DNA of 64,000 nucleotides from Candolleomyces eurysporus (GCA_027579435.1 JANBPK010000870.1:1-64000), one strand, 5' to 3'; positions 23,028 through 34,674 are shown, counted from the stretch's first letter. Made by a program: numbers and translations. Notes: generated by a model from the sequence alone, not told the origin.

Positions 23028-24827
23028 TTAGGTATTCGACACTGGTTGTGGTTCTTCCTTTTCGTCGTCGATCTCTCCCCTGGTTCCGAAGGCGGCAAAA
23101 ATAACTCCTGAAACGGCGGATTGGGTCCCAGGGCTATTGCTTTGCCTCAGATTCAGGAAGAGTCTGTTTGCAAGGATTGGNTATAGAACATTGGACATTC
23201 TATTCGACGATTAATCAGTATTTCGAATCTTCACTCACCACCATGAATGTAGGATNATCTCGGAGCGAAAGTGAGTCACTTACGATGAACATCCGTCTCT
23301 GGCGTCAACCTTCATAGCCCAAGAGTGAANAACAATGATTGAAAGGCTCTGAGAGCCTGTNCACTTACCGGAAAACCTGGCATGCACATTATAGATGCGT
23401 ACAACGCTACCACTGGTTATGGTTGAGTTCCTCTGGGTTAGGAGGCATAGTAGTGGACNTAGTACATGGAAAACATACCGAGAATTGCAACGTAGTACAG
23501 CAAGCCGTCGTCATGGATGTTTTTGATCAACGATCGGTTTACCACCCGTTCAGGGCTACCTCGCCGAAAGTGANGTACATAACGAGTGTAGAAGACGATA
23601 CTTGCAACAAGGAACATGCCTGAGGCTCGGTGTTTCAGTTTCCGGAGATGAGATNTAAATCAGTATACGTACAGAATTCCCGAGCCAACACCCAGTAGTT
23701 TGCGATGATGCGATAAGTGTATGTCTTGACGTTTACGACGAACGGGTAGAATTTTGGAAATCGAGAAGGTGTCACTGCGTGTCCAGTGTTACATTGGTCG
23801 ACGACAATTGAGGACGGTGCTTTGGCATACAATATGTGAGAGCGAGATGATTTCCCATCAAAGTACCGGATAGCGCTAACATCGTCTAGACGTGTGTCAG
23901 ACGTGACACCGCAACAACGAGGAACAGACCATAGTACGCACGGTGACAAGGATCAACATAATGATCTTGTGGCTTTTCTTGGCCCCGAGCAAAGCGTAAA
24001 GACATAAGAGCACTATTCCTGGAGGTGATAAGAATGATCAATACGAAGTATGGATTCAGTTTCAGTTCACCAGTTGCAAGATACGCTTCGACTGTAGGGT
24101 GGACTGTGGACCAAGGGATCAGCGTCTCTTCACCAGTGTAACAGGAATGAAAACTCGCCATTGGAAAACACGACCAATATGAAATATGTCTGTTAGGTGA
24201 TTCGTAAAGATTAGATGAGCTGTTAAACCTGGCGATGGGATGGACCAAACAACAAGGAGGGACCTTGGCTGAAGAGATATCGTTTGCGTTCAANTTTGCG
24301 AACCCATCTTGAGTGGGAAGAGAAAGGTGAGTTGACAACGAGCATTTCCAAAATAAGCCAATCTTACAGTAGATGAAAACCGGAACACCCGCCAAAGTAG
24401 TATATCTTGAGAAGAGGAAGAGGAGTTTGCCCAACCTCCATGGCTCGGCCCATATGTAGGACACCTGTAGCACGGAGGGCNATAGAGTTCNGATCCCTCA
24501 TGCCTGAAATATTTTTCATTGGATAGCCTACCTCCGCTTCAAACGTGTCGAGATAGTCCAGAATCTGTCTCACTCAATGGTCAGCNATGGGACGTTATGA
24601 CGTGTTAACGAAAGAGACAACATAAAAAACCTGGCTTGAGACTAAGTGGTTATNAATGAGGATCTGGGAGAANATCGCGAAACAGGTGGCTTCGAGCAAC
24701 CCACGCNTGAGGCACTGAGGAATATCGATCAAAATTCANAGACANNATCCATGTTAGAGCGAAGTGGACTCACATTTAGAACATATATCTTGTGAAGTTC
24801 GACGAGGTCGGCGGTAGAGTAAGCCAT
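23028..24827 (-). CDS. DUF6533 multi-pass membrane protein, copy 5
   Basis: Start ATG at 24827 (MAYSTADLVELHKIYVLN) with a GTGAGT donor; stop TAA at 23028-23030 after EEPQPVSNT. Visible segments include the DYLDTFEAEV exon near 24560-24535 and a core exon with PWRLGKLLFLFSRYTTLAG near 24450-24380. A TPWSTVHPTVEAYLATGEL exon and a final exon with NRLFLNLRQ are also readable. It carries more Ns than the other copies (for example at 23181, 23255, 23330, 23361, 23459, 23574, 23655 and 24295), some inside exons. It is probably functional, but this cannot be confirmed until those bases are known. It is a membrane protein of unknown role. Confidence 0.68.
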
Positions 24828-26840
24828 TGGGAGGGGTGGTGGCGCCTTGTTCGAAGGGGTTCACAGCGGCGGATGTCAGTGCTTGAGTTCAGACCCACCC
24901 AAAGATATAGGATCTCTGGAAGAACTCATGCTGTGCACTGATCTTGCATCACCTGGGAACANGTCAGAATTGATTCTCGCGATATCCTCGAAGCGCTTCC
25001 GAAAGTGGTGTTTGGGGGCATGAGCACGGCTGGCTCCTTGCATGCTTCATCGTTTGGGGAAGAAGGTNAAGACCTTGACCAGTGGCGTATGCAGCCCGGT
25101 TCGAGTAACAAACAGCTGGGAGCGCACTCAAGAGAAGCAATCAAAAAGATATGTGCGATAGCAACTCGGGGCACGGGAGGTTGGATCACAATTTCAACGT
25201 AATGTGCACTGANCCTCGTCCCTGAGGTCGGTAGAATCGGTTATGGAATGCAAAGAAGAGGATTGATCTTGTTTGCCTCAACGTTATCGATGAGGGTGGG
25301 TAGGCAGCGGTTGAGTTCAAAGGGCTGCGCAAAGATGCAGTGCAGCTCTTGGAGGTGCNCGCGATTCCAATCCGGAATCGACGGGCCATGGCCTTCGAAG
25401 CGTATTGGCAAAGAATAAATGGAAGCGTACTGACCCCCCCCCTTAANTATTGATAGGTTCTGTAACGAGCTTTGGCTCTCAAACTGCGAATAAAGGCCGC
25501 AGNGNNNTCNAGTAANCCAGACCTGAATCATGAAGGGACTGTGTAGATAGCAATAGTATGCCAATCTCAGGCAGACTTCTTGATCGGTCTTATCCACTGT
25601 TTCTCTGATGATGCCAGTGATCTGCGTTGGAAGGATAGTGCAGAAATCGCTCTAAGACCGCAAGAAGACTTCCAGAGAGAGACGATGACCAAGGTAGCGA
25701 TAGGGAAATCTCCCGGGGTACTGTACGTCGTGAAAATCTCACTTGGTTTGCCAGCCAAACTTCACGTTGTCAATACCCAGATAGAACATATTTACTACCC
25801 AAGAGGTCGTGACTGCCATAAGCGAAGTTCGCGGATATCAACCAAAGGTAAGATTGAACACGGACTGCTCGACTGTTCTTCTCACCATCTCCCGTNTTGC
25901 ATCACATCCACTGCGAATTCAGCGTGCGCGCCATTACATTCAGCTTGCAGTCCCTGACAGAATGCGAGCCTTTTTCCACTTCACGNACGTACACCGTGTA
26001 GTATTAGGNCCCCAANGACATCTTNGAGCCTATAATATGAGGCGCATCAAGTCAATTTCGAGCATGTATGCTTGAGTTCGTGCATCCCCGATGCGATTCA
26101 ATCGGAGCAAAACGGTTGAGGCACATTCTTCGACAACGATCCAGAACACACGAGCCGTATTAATTGTGCACAGATCCAGGTGGTTGGATGCCAGTGTGTG
26201 CGCCATCCTGAGGCCTTGAGGGTCGCCAACGAGATTGGGCACCAAGCAAGGGAAAACGGGTGGCGGTGGTCCAACGTACAACGCTGGAATACAGGAGCAT
26301 AATCGCCATTATAGGGAGATTCCGGGATAGTGTGGTGCCTCTGGGCGTGTCAACGACCGCAGCCCCTGGCGATTGAGGAAATTTTGCGAGCGCATAGACC
26401 AACGTGCACGGAACCACATCGGCCCTCGTCGCAGACGGTGGCAACAGTAGGAAATACCCCGTCGCATAGGAATGCAGCNCTTTACCTCGACCAGATCTGC
26501 ANTCGTTNACAGTGACACCATGCAGAAGTGATGGCTATATAGCGTCCGGGGTATGATATCTTCTGGGGGGTTGGCTATAAGCCTCTGGAGGACGTTATCC
26601 AACGTGAGGGGGTAGAGCGTTGGCTAGACAGCGTCTGGGTCGGCTATATAGCTTCTGGCCTTCTGGAGAGGGAGTGGTTGGCCACATCGCCATAGTCGAC
26701 TGGCTTGTCGTCGCTGATGGAAGNTTAGTCTCGTTGAACCTCTCGANGNNNAGNCANNGTNNCAACTGTTGAAAAACCGGCCCGCAGCGGATGCCTGTGG
26801 GAATGTCCCAACCAATCCCGAGNGCGCCGGTATGATNTAA
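24828..26840. repeat. Upstream intergenic duplication, copy 2
   Basis: Counterpart of 19659-21800, with many Ns. It ends shortly before the intact F-box gene at 27035. The third copy of the short repeat lies at about 25440-25720. No gene is supported inside. Confidence 0.7.
25440..25720. repeat. Short intergenic repeat, third copy
   Basis: This is the third copy of the block at 5640-5890 and 20255-20480. It lies about 610 bp upstream of the DUF6533 copy 5 start and retains the gaatcatgaagggactgt landmark. Confidence 0.55.
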
Positions 26841-27034
26841 GTCACTTTCATCGCTCTNNANNNNCTACAANCGTCGTNAACGGCTCGGTCCANCCCAGTG
26901 AGGAGGTGACATAANGGACAGGTAATTCAANAATCAAGAACNCCCATTAAGTCGTGCGNGTACACTGAAAACTACAGATTGATTACGGCCANCATCATTG
27001 GACCATCTCCCGTCTCTCGATCGACTAGTGGAAT

Positions 27035-28896
27035 ATGCCTAAGGGGGTTGCNAGCACAAGCATACTCGATTTGCCAGCAGAGCTGCATATCTCGATCGCC
27101 CAGCATCTNGCCATTCNTCCTCGTGACNTGTTNTCAGTCCTCAAGGTGAGTTTAATGTCCTGTAATNNCGGTGCCGGACAGCTTCTCATCCAANCCATCG
27201 CAAGAATAGACCTGTAGAGCACTCAANAGGGCTTACTCTCAGANATNCATCTGGGATGATGCTCTCCGAGTNGTNTGCCAACGCGACGCCCTCTTTGTGC
27301 CCTCGTATCCCATCCNATCCATGACAGTGGCCCAACTCCAACGTGCGGCTATGGGACCCGATCTTTGGAATAGCCGACTAAGAGCTGGGAAGCCTTTTGT
27401 CGATGCTGACGTCCAAGCACAGGTCACGACGCCAAACGATGNTGGTACGCGTGGNGGAGGAAGGGACCCAAAGGCGCGACCGTACCTCGTCCCAGGAGGA
27501 CGATACCTCTTCGAGCAGTCTGANGGTTCCATATCNCTCTGGGACCTTGGGCTTCCCGTAGCTCTTATGNCNGNCGTGGATGCTTTTCTCAAGCCGAATA
27601 TCACCCTGATCGACCATATCATGTTACAGGTAACCGCAGATCGCCCAGTTGTNGAATTTGTAGTTCACCCTTCCGCTGATGGCGAACGGTTGAGGCTGTG
27701 GATTGCGACAACGCCGTCCCCTAATGCTANNCATATGAGCAGGTCTGTTCTCTNCCCTATTGTATGTCTTGTGATCCGAAAGAAANACTGACTGGTTGAG
27801 GTAGACTTTCGATATATGAATTCCGACCNTTGGATNCNAAGCCAAGGCTGCAGGAAATNTCCAGTATTGATGCTACAGTGTCATCCCTCTTTGCGAGCCA
27901 TTGCGACCTTGCGATGACCACCAAGTTGGCAATTATCCACACATATGAGCGTGTCTTTATATGGGACTTCATGTCAGACTCCTACACCGTATGGCACATC
28001 AATCAAACCCCTGGGCCTAACGATCTCGTACGTATCCAACGCTTTGATACATTTGCAGCGATGCTGACTGGCGGCGTCTCTCTCCATAGATTTCTTTGTC
28101 CCACAATTCTATTGTCGTTGTCAAGAAATGGGCGGTGCTTTCCTGGGATATCCCCGCTGAGTTGGATTTCAAGGTCCCGAAATCCCGAATGATCGATTTG
28201 TCCCACCACTTTACTCTATCGCGATACCCCACTCAACGAATGACATACTACGACGAGTGCAATCCGTACAAGCCCCTCGCTTGGACGCTCTCGCATTGGT
28301 ACAACTCCCTTAATTTGCCGACTCTATTCGACGTCGAAGAGCCCCCAGCCCCAGGTCAAGTCGAATCCGAGGAGTCGACGACAAGCGTTCGCAGTGGGCC
28401 CAATTTAACAAGGGTCTCGCGATACCAACTCAGCATCCCGCCCGCTACAGNACCTGCTGAGAACCAGCCANGTGGCCGTCCGAATTCCACCTCAAACGAA
28501 GGCCTACAGGCNTCATCGCGCCTGCAGCACCTAGAAACCTTCCCNCTTCCTTTAACGCCGGATACCTACCCCTTCCTCCACCGGATATCAGGCGATATAC
28601 TGCTCTCNTTTTTCAACGACTGCAAACCTGGATACCACTTCGGTCTNATCTACAGTCCGTTCTCGGCGAGCCCTCATTATCCAGAGCTCCGAGCCAAACG
28701 TCTCGCTGGAGAAGAGCTAAGGGAAGGAGAGGATTATGGGATCGTCGGAATGAACCTTGATCCNGAGGGCGCCAAGTCCAACTGGCTCACCTTTTGCTCA
28801 GCGTCGGGAAGGGTTGTGTGTTCTCTCTCTAATTTTCCGGGACCAGCAAAGAATTCAATCAAAGTGTTCGACTTCTCGCGAATTCTGGTTCGCTAG
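27035..28896 (+). CDS. F-box protein, intact copy 2
   Basis: ATG at 27035 leads into an F-box motif (ILDLPAELHISIAQH, then PRD, then SVLK before a GTGAGT donor). The next exon has RDALFVPSYPI, MTVAQLQRAAMGPDLWNSRL and PYLVPGGRYLFEQ. Then come strand-rich exons (HTYERVFIWDFMSDSYTVWH) and the C-terminal exon from about 28090 with LAWTLSHWYNSLNLPTLFD, YPFLHRISGDIL and WLTFCSASGRVVC, ending at TAG 28894-28896. It lacks most of the Ser-rich insert of the 6945 copy. Two or three introns are needed (about 27145-27260, 27740-27790, 28030-28090). Many Ns fall in exons, so the frame is accepted rather than proven. A substrate receptor role in an SCF ligase is inferred from the F-box. Confidence 0.7.
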
Positions 28897-29377
28897 GTAG
28901 TGAATCCGGTAGGATATGTGCCCACTCTGTACTTCAAGTCACTCTGTGGTAATGAATGGTCTACGCTGTTGCATCTCCTTCTCTCGGTCGCTGAACCCAT
29001 AAAACTAATTCACAAATCATCATTATGCCAGCANGGTTTGCACTACAATACAATGCTAAAAGAAACACAGGATCACGAGGCAGCCTATGATACACGAAGG
29101 AATGGGAGTGATAGAATGGATGGTGGAATGCGAAAGATGCGTGAATGAATGTGGTAGTACAAGGTGAGTGGATATGNATAGGAAGTGTAGTAGAAATACA
29201 CGGCACCGCGCCGGCGGCGCCTNGTCAATCGAACCCTTGAGCCTGGGGCTTCATAATCATGCTTTGGGAGAGAATCGTATGGGAGACGAAGGAAGAAAGA
29301 AACGTTGCGTGGAGAACTGATGATTTATACACATGATTCCTTGGAGTGGGTGGTATGCGATGGCTGAAGTGGAGCGA
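28897..29377. other. Spacer between convergent F-box and DUF6534 genes
   Basis: This is the convergent spacer between the F-box gene (+) and the DUF6534 gene (-). No independent gene is supported. A possible extra last exon of the DUF6534 gene could lie near 29225-29250. Confidence 0.45.
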
Positions 29378-31070
29378 TCAGCCGGTGAGCCTTTGAGTGA
29401 GGTGACTTAGGGAAGGTGAACTCACCGGAGGGAAAGACAGATGTGCCGTGAGCGGTGCCAAGCCCCATTGACCAGTACTCGATGTTATGGGCGACTTCTT
29501 CATTAACGAGTTGAGATCAATGCTTTCGTCGGGGAACGACTTCTGCGGCAGCTTTTTCTCTCGAGAGTTGAGCATCGCGAGGAATGAACCGACGTAGACT
29601 AGGGGTGGACAAGATCAGTCCGCATCGAAGGGGGAGAAAATAGCCTTGATCCTTACATTTGGTCAGCATGAACTCGAGACCAAGGAAAACAAAGGTATTG
29701 GGCATGAGGATGTAAGTAAACATCGCCGTGAGTGAGCAGGCACTAGTACGCTCCGGATGTCAGATAGATGTTCGAGTATCAGGAGCTAGGGATTGGACAC
29801 ACCTCGTCAGCAAGCCTGTGTTGAGACTGTATTGCATNACCAGAGCAATTCGAGAGTTCAAACTGAAAGTACGAAAGGCAGTGATGAGAGCACGTCCATG
29901 TTTGATGGCGCTGGCAGCACGTACCGAGCACCGGCTCCCCGACTCTTGTGCAAATACCAGCACATGGCAGCGGCGATGAAAAAGTCGATAGCTGTCGAGG
30001 TACCCAATGCGGCGGTGATGGCCCACTAAATCGTAGCTGTGTCAGAGCATACTTGGATGTTATTGCCAATTTAACTCACGGCGATGCTGTCCAATTCAAT
30101 GAATCGCTTGACTGTAAAGACTTTGTATGCGAGGACTAGTGCAGAGTCAGGGATGCGTTCAAGGGAGAAGGCNACTCAGCTACTCACAAAGCCCAATTCC
30201 TGGAAGAGTCGAGAGCGGCGATGTGAGNTGGAAGTGGTTTATGGTTGGTTTTGAACGAGACGCACCAAAGCCTGCAATGACAATCGATACCTGCCTGGGG
30301 GTGAGTAGGCTGAGGATAGTGGAAAGGGTAAAGCGACGTACTGAGATGTAACCAAGCACTCCCTGATGGTACCCTGAGACTGGGCACGAGTCAGTATATC
30401 AGCGCAAATCGTGCACTCGAAGTACTCACGCTTCCAGATACGCTTGGCATACAGACTAAGGAAAGTGTCAGAAGGGCCCACGACGGCTTAGAGCCACAGT
30501 ACACACCTGTGAACCATCACGATGACGATGACGTTGACCAATACTTGAAGCTTTAAAGGCCAGACTTGAGCTCATGACTCGTTGCAAAGTCGTGGAACGT
30601 ACCTGGATTGACCTGCGAAAATGAGATAACAGCTTTAGTGACTCCCTTTGAGTAAAACGAGAGTTGATAACGCACCACTGGATAAATTGCAATCCCAGGA
30701 GGCTTCCAAAGCCGGTGATGACATATTGATAGACACCGTGAATCGTCAAGAAGAGGTGGAACGCGTCGAGGATCCTATCAGTGGACAAACAATGTCAGAC
30801 ACGAGCCGCGTGTGATGCGTAATCTGGACCACAAACCAGAGGATGGCGACAGCGGCCTTCTGAAAGAGAGGATCTTGAGAGTACGAGTGGAAGTACCGGT
30901 ACAGCTGCAAAGTCGTAATCCCAAACAAACTGCGGACCACTCAGATTAGTGTCACTCAGGTGAACGAAAGAGAAGGAGACTCACAATCCAGCCCCAACCA
31001 CACCCAGGTACGCAGCCCCAATCGTGTTGTCCAGCGTAGGATCGACTAGACTGGTGAGCAGAGGGGCCAT
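29378..31070 (-). CDS. DUF6534-type multi-pass membrane protein
   Basis: Start ATG at 31070 (MAPLLTSLVDPTLDNTIGAA). The N-terminal exons give LGVVGAGL and FGITTLQLYRYFHSY, followed by KAAVAILW spliced to ILDAFHLFLTIHGVYQYVI and GSLLGLQFIQW. A short exon then gives VLVNVIVIVMVH and LYAKRIWK. This order is the standard layout of Agaricomycete seven-helix proteins carrying a C-terminal DUF6534 domain. That domain is recognisable here from SLNTGLLT (about 29830), MPNTFVFLGLEFMLTK (about 29700-29660) and YVGSFLAMLNSREKKLP (about 29600-29550). Eight or so short introns are implied. The stop used here is at 29378; a GGTGAGTT at about 29415 could instead splice to a last exon near 29240. A sensory or signalling role is often supposed for the family but is unproven. 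Confidence 0.75.
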
Positions 31071-32056
31071 GGCGTCGGTGGCGAAGGGAGAAGGGAAGAG
31101 AAGAAACGAAGGAGAGCGGATGAACGAGGAAAACAAAGGATNGGGGGGTTAATAGCTCGAAAAAGCCTTCATTATATGCCCCAGCATCGGCGTTCGTGAA
31201 AGGCAGATGCACCAGGGTCCATCTTTATGGGGAAACCTGATAGCGAGCACTGGAAATACGGCTCGGTTGACAACCCATATGACCGGAGTCAGCCCACCAA
31301 CTAACCAACTATTCAAGCGGTACATTGGTCCGGATAAGTAAGTATGGAGTGGACAATGGCGCCCGGAAGAAGTGATCCTAGAAATGAATAAGGAATCCGC
31401 CCAAAATCGCAGGCATACGAGAAGTCTGCCATAAGCTACTTACTTGGAGAAGCACTCAAGTTTACGACCCAAGATGCAAACGATACGGTTTTCTCGGGTC
31501 ACCGGTAGCCCAAAAGGCGTGCCGTTGCCCAGCCTCATCCCCAACAAATTGTTCGCGACGTACTCAAGAGAGTTGCGGTTGGAGCCAGGCAGGAACAATG
31601 GTGGGTGGCGTCGAATCTCCGTTACACAGGAAAACGTGGCCAGGGCCCAGCCCACACTTTTTCACGGCCGATGTGCAACTGTGGCGGAGCTGGCCGCATG
31701 TCCAGAAAACAAAAGCTAGCATTCCGAAAATCGTCATCGATGTGACACGAGGCAACGGTGCGCACGCCCCGCGGCCCTGCCAGTGTCCCTGGTCGCCGTC
31801 CGAGCGGCAATTATCAATGTCATATTAACTGCAATGCTTTGTGAGCAACGAACTCGAGCAGAGATGAGCAGGTTTGAACGTTACACGCACACTTCAGTAG
31901 TCATTTGAACCTCTTCTCTATCGTCCATTTATCTGTGAGACGGTGTATGTGGGAGGTCTGATTCACTGATTGATTAATGATGGTTGTCGTGCTGAGTTTC
32001 TCGTGCCTGGAAAAAACATTTAACGTCATAGCTGTAAATAATTGCATACGGTCATC
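31071..32056. other. Intergenic region, no gene supported
   Basis: It holds the promoter of the DUF6534 gene on its left. Frames open on both strands at 31440-31830 (about 60-90 codons) match no known family and lack convincing splice continuity. Nothing else is recognisable before the tRNA. Confidence 0.45.
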
Positions 32057-32139
32057 GGCCTTATGGTCTAGTAGTATGATTCCTCGTTTGGGTTCCCCAA
32101 ATATCGAGGAGGTCCTGGGTTCAACTCCCAGTGAGGCCC
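32057..32139 (+). tRNA. tRNA-Pro(UGG): tRNA-Pro (anticodon TGG) with intron
   Basis: A full cloverleaf can be drawn. The acceptor stem 32057-32063 pairs with 32132-32138 (one G-T pair) and the discriminator is C32139. The anticodon stem CCTCG (32082-32086) pairs with CGAGG (32105-32109). The anticodon TGG is at 32089-32091 and the T arm (CTGGG, TTCAACT, CCCAG) at 32115-32131. An 11-nt intron lies at 32093-32103, one base 3' of the anticodon, the normal position in eukaryotes. Its CCCCAAA can pair with the anticodon loop. Internal promoter boxes A (TGGTCTAGTAG) and B (GGTTCAACTCC) are present, and a T5 run at 32142-32146 is a pol III terminator. Confidence 0.93.
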
Positions 32140-32224
32140 TCTTTTTCAATCGACGGCAAGCGAAGTTAATAATTGGTGTAGTTAGGGGCTAAGTAGCATG
32201 TTTCGCATCTCCGAAGTCAGTAAT

Positions 32225-34070
32225 TTAAGACGCAGGTTCAGAACTGTCTGACTCTGGGCCGGCACGCTTTTTCTTCAGAGCCGGAAAGGCTTCATCTGTT
32301 ATTGCAAGGTGAGCACGAGATTAACAGGTCAACAGTGAGAAACGTACGGATCGACTTCCAACTGATTTGGCGATGAGTATCAGTTGGGTCACTAAATATG
32401 AATACACCGAGCGTGAAGGCAGCCTAGTGAAAGGTAAGGTTTCAGTGAGAAATATTTTACTACTAATTCGAATGGCATAGAGACTGACAGAGAGTGCCAG
32501 CAATGCGAGGCAAGGTACTATTCCCACGAGGTCTGGAATATAATGAGNATTTAGATTGTTATTCGCAACTCATTCCTGTCGTTCAGTGAAAAACGCATAC
32601 CGATAATGTCGCCTGAGTAAATACCACCACATCATAAGTCATGACCAAATGGAACNACGGACGAAACTCACCAAATCCTTCAGGCGCTCCTGGCATGCTT
32701 TGACGAAGTTGCGTGAATGCGAATAGAGTTGCGACTGGGACAAGAAGAACCTCTCCTCGCTGCTTGAAGCCGAAGAAGACCGTCGTTATCATGACGAGCA
32801 CAAGAATCAATGTGATNAGCCCTGGAAGATGAATGTTCAGGATCCAGATGGTNTCTTNNTATGTCCGAAAATNTGGAAGACNTACANACAGCAATGGTGG
32901 CCACTATGCAGTAAAGCTTGACGAGACGACTGCGGGTCAGGGTGATCGTTGCCTCGACCAAACCTGGGGGCACGTTTGTCACGGAATCTCTGTGACCAAA
33001 GTGCGTCTCCAAGCCACTTGTAGATTTTGGTTCAATNACCATNTTTTCCCATGAGCTATTCAGAACTCACACTGCGATGCCGCGGGTCNTAGTGATTTCC
33101 ACCCCCACCGTAGCATTGGTCGCTTCCTCTTGAGCGAAGAAAATGATTTCAGCCAGATAGCTTCNAGTNCGGGTCAGCTNTTAGCGACGAGGAAGTCTCA
33201 ATACGTATTGACTGACCTATCGAACGGGTANAACAGCAAACTGGACTTGTCGGAATTGGGAGAAAACAGTGCTAGCTGCGTGCGGAAGGTAGGCACACGA
33301 GACGCGAGATCGTTAACAGCGAATGCCGTCGCGTTGAACTTGAACAAAGGTCTTGTGGGTCTGTCACTTGAGAGAATTTCTTCCTGCGTCGAATGTGTAC
33401 CATCCGCTCTGAGGAGGTTTCTGAGCGATCAGGAAAAATTCAATGAGCAGGGGTTCACAAGAGGTAATATGGGAGGTTCNTACGTATCAAAAAAGATATT
33501 AACTTCGGTGCATGCTCCTAAATTGTCTGCTCTGCATTGAGAGTTCTTTTCACCGAGGATCCTCCAATCAACCTTCATACTCCCTGCTTTAGGGTCAGCA
33601 GATATGAGCACGACTTCGAAATCAAGCTANCAATAGGCGATGAGCATGAAAAACTTAAGGGAAAGGAAAAGAGTGTTTTCGCGTACCCTCCTCCCTTCGA
33701 AGAGCGGAATACCTCCAGGACCTGGATACGCCATCTCCTTCGCATGCAACGTCAAACCCATGATAATCGATATTACGGGTGCCATAATAGTAAACGCGAC
33801 GCAGACAGCGAGCCACCATTTCAGCCTCGTGGGGCTGAGTCGTTTGGGCGGCATAGTGGGCCTNGCCTGGAAAGACCACCATCCAGGCTGTGAGTTCTGC
33901 GTGAACCTGTGATCGGGAGCCTCCTTCAGTCCATTCGGTCTAGCTGGTCGTATCAGGGTGGCGCTAGATGATTGAGCATGGTTCTCGTTAACAGGACTTT
34001 CAATTATCTCTGTCGGCGACCGTCGAGCTGGAGCGCCAAAGGAGAGCTGTCTTGAGTTCGGATTCGACAT
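32225..34070 (-). CDS. DUF4436 membrane protein
   Basis: Start ATG at 34070 (MSNPNSRQLSFGAPARRSP). The Ser/Pro-rich N-terminus leads to a membrane helix (WWLAVCVAFTIMAPVISIIMG). The central part at about 33610-33150 contains VLISADPKAGSMKVDWRILGE and a FFAQEEATNATVGVEI exon. A second hydrophobic cluster follows: a TRSRLVKLYCIVATIA segment, then HIDSCARHD in one frame or ITLILVLVMITTVFFGF in the other, then ATLFAFTQLRQSMPGAPEGF and VGIVPCLALLALSVSLY. This order fits the DUF4436 family of membrane proteins found in bacteria and fungi, whose function is unknown. The last exon is inferred to end at TAA 32225-32227 after PESDSSEPAS, via a 52-bp intron. Several Ns lie in 32850-33240. It is divergent from the NAD(P)-binding gene at 34675. 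Confidence 0.65.
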
Positions 34071-34674
34071 GAGACACAGAAAGCGAATGCTTCTGTGACT
34101 GGCTGCGTTTGGATGGAGGGGGAAGGCGACGGGGTAACCATCGCATCAATCTATATAAACTCTTGTATTCCGGAGACCGTCAAGCGTCAATCATGAATTT
34201 TCAGGGACATGGGTACCGACGGTGAAGTCTTGGCAAGCCAAGCAATCGCCCGCAGGCAATCCCAGGTATGGGCGCTGTTGCCTGCGTGGAGGTTAACTTC
34301 AAATTAAGCGCCCGATAATGCCAAGGAGCGGAGGCAACCAATGATTGCTCTGAAAAAGTCCGTTGAGCCGAAATCACCTCCCGAGCGCACTCTTGGCTCT
34401 GGACATTAAGCGCCGAGATGTTTGTCACACTATGTCTGCCTCACGGCCCCGATCAATCCCTGACGCCCCGGAAGCCACAGCTACCTGGTTGAATAGTTTC
34501 GATGTCTTGTCCAGACTCGGTTCTGCCTTGAAAACAGAACTTCTGAGAGCACGTCATTCAACGCCTTTACTGAGNACACAATCACTTGACAGAACTTCTT
34601 CGGAATTCGGCGTGGGTACCAATATCTTCGATACATATAAACCTTTGGGAGACTTTCTTTAGGGCCTGGACATC
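34071..34674. promoter_or_regulatory. Shared divergent promoter region
   Basis: These 604 bp separate the start codons of the DUF4436 gene (-) and the NAD(P)-binding gene (+). A TATA-like tatataaactc lies at about 34151-34161, upstream of the minus-strand gene. An acatataaacc lies at about 34633-34643, some 35 bp before the plus-strand start. Short open frames inside do not resemble genes. Confidence 0.5.

Noticed and set aside
3000..29000. Array built by an autonomous transposon
   Set aside because: No reverse transcriptase, integrase or transposase motif was seen on either strand; the pattern fits tandem segmental duplication.
32190..32275. Second tRNA after the tRNA-Pro
   Set aside because: A ggttcagaac stretch resembles a T arm, but no acceptor or anticodon stem can be drawn; it overlaps the inferred end of the DUF4436 gene.
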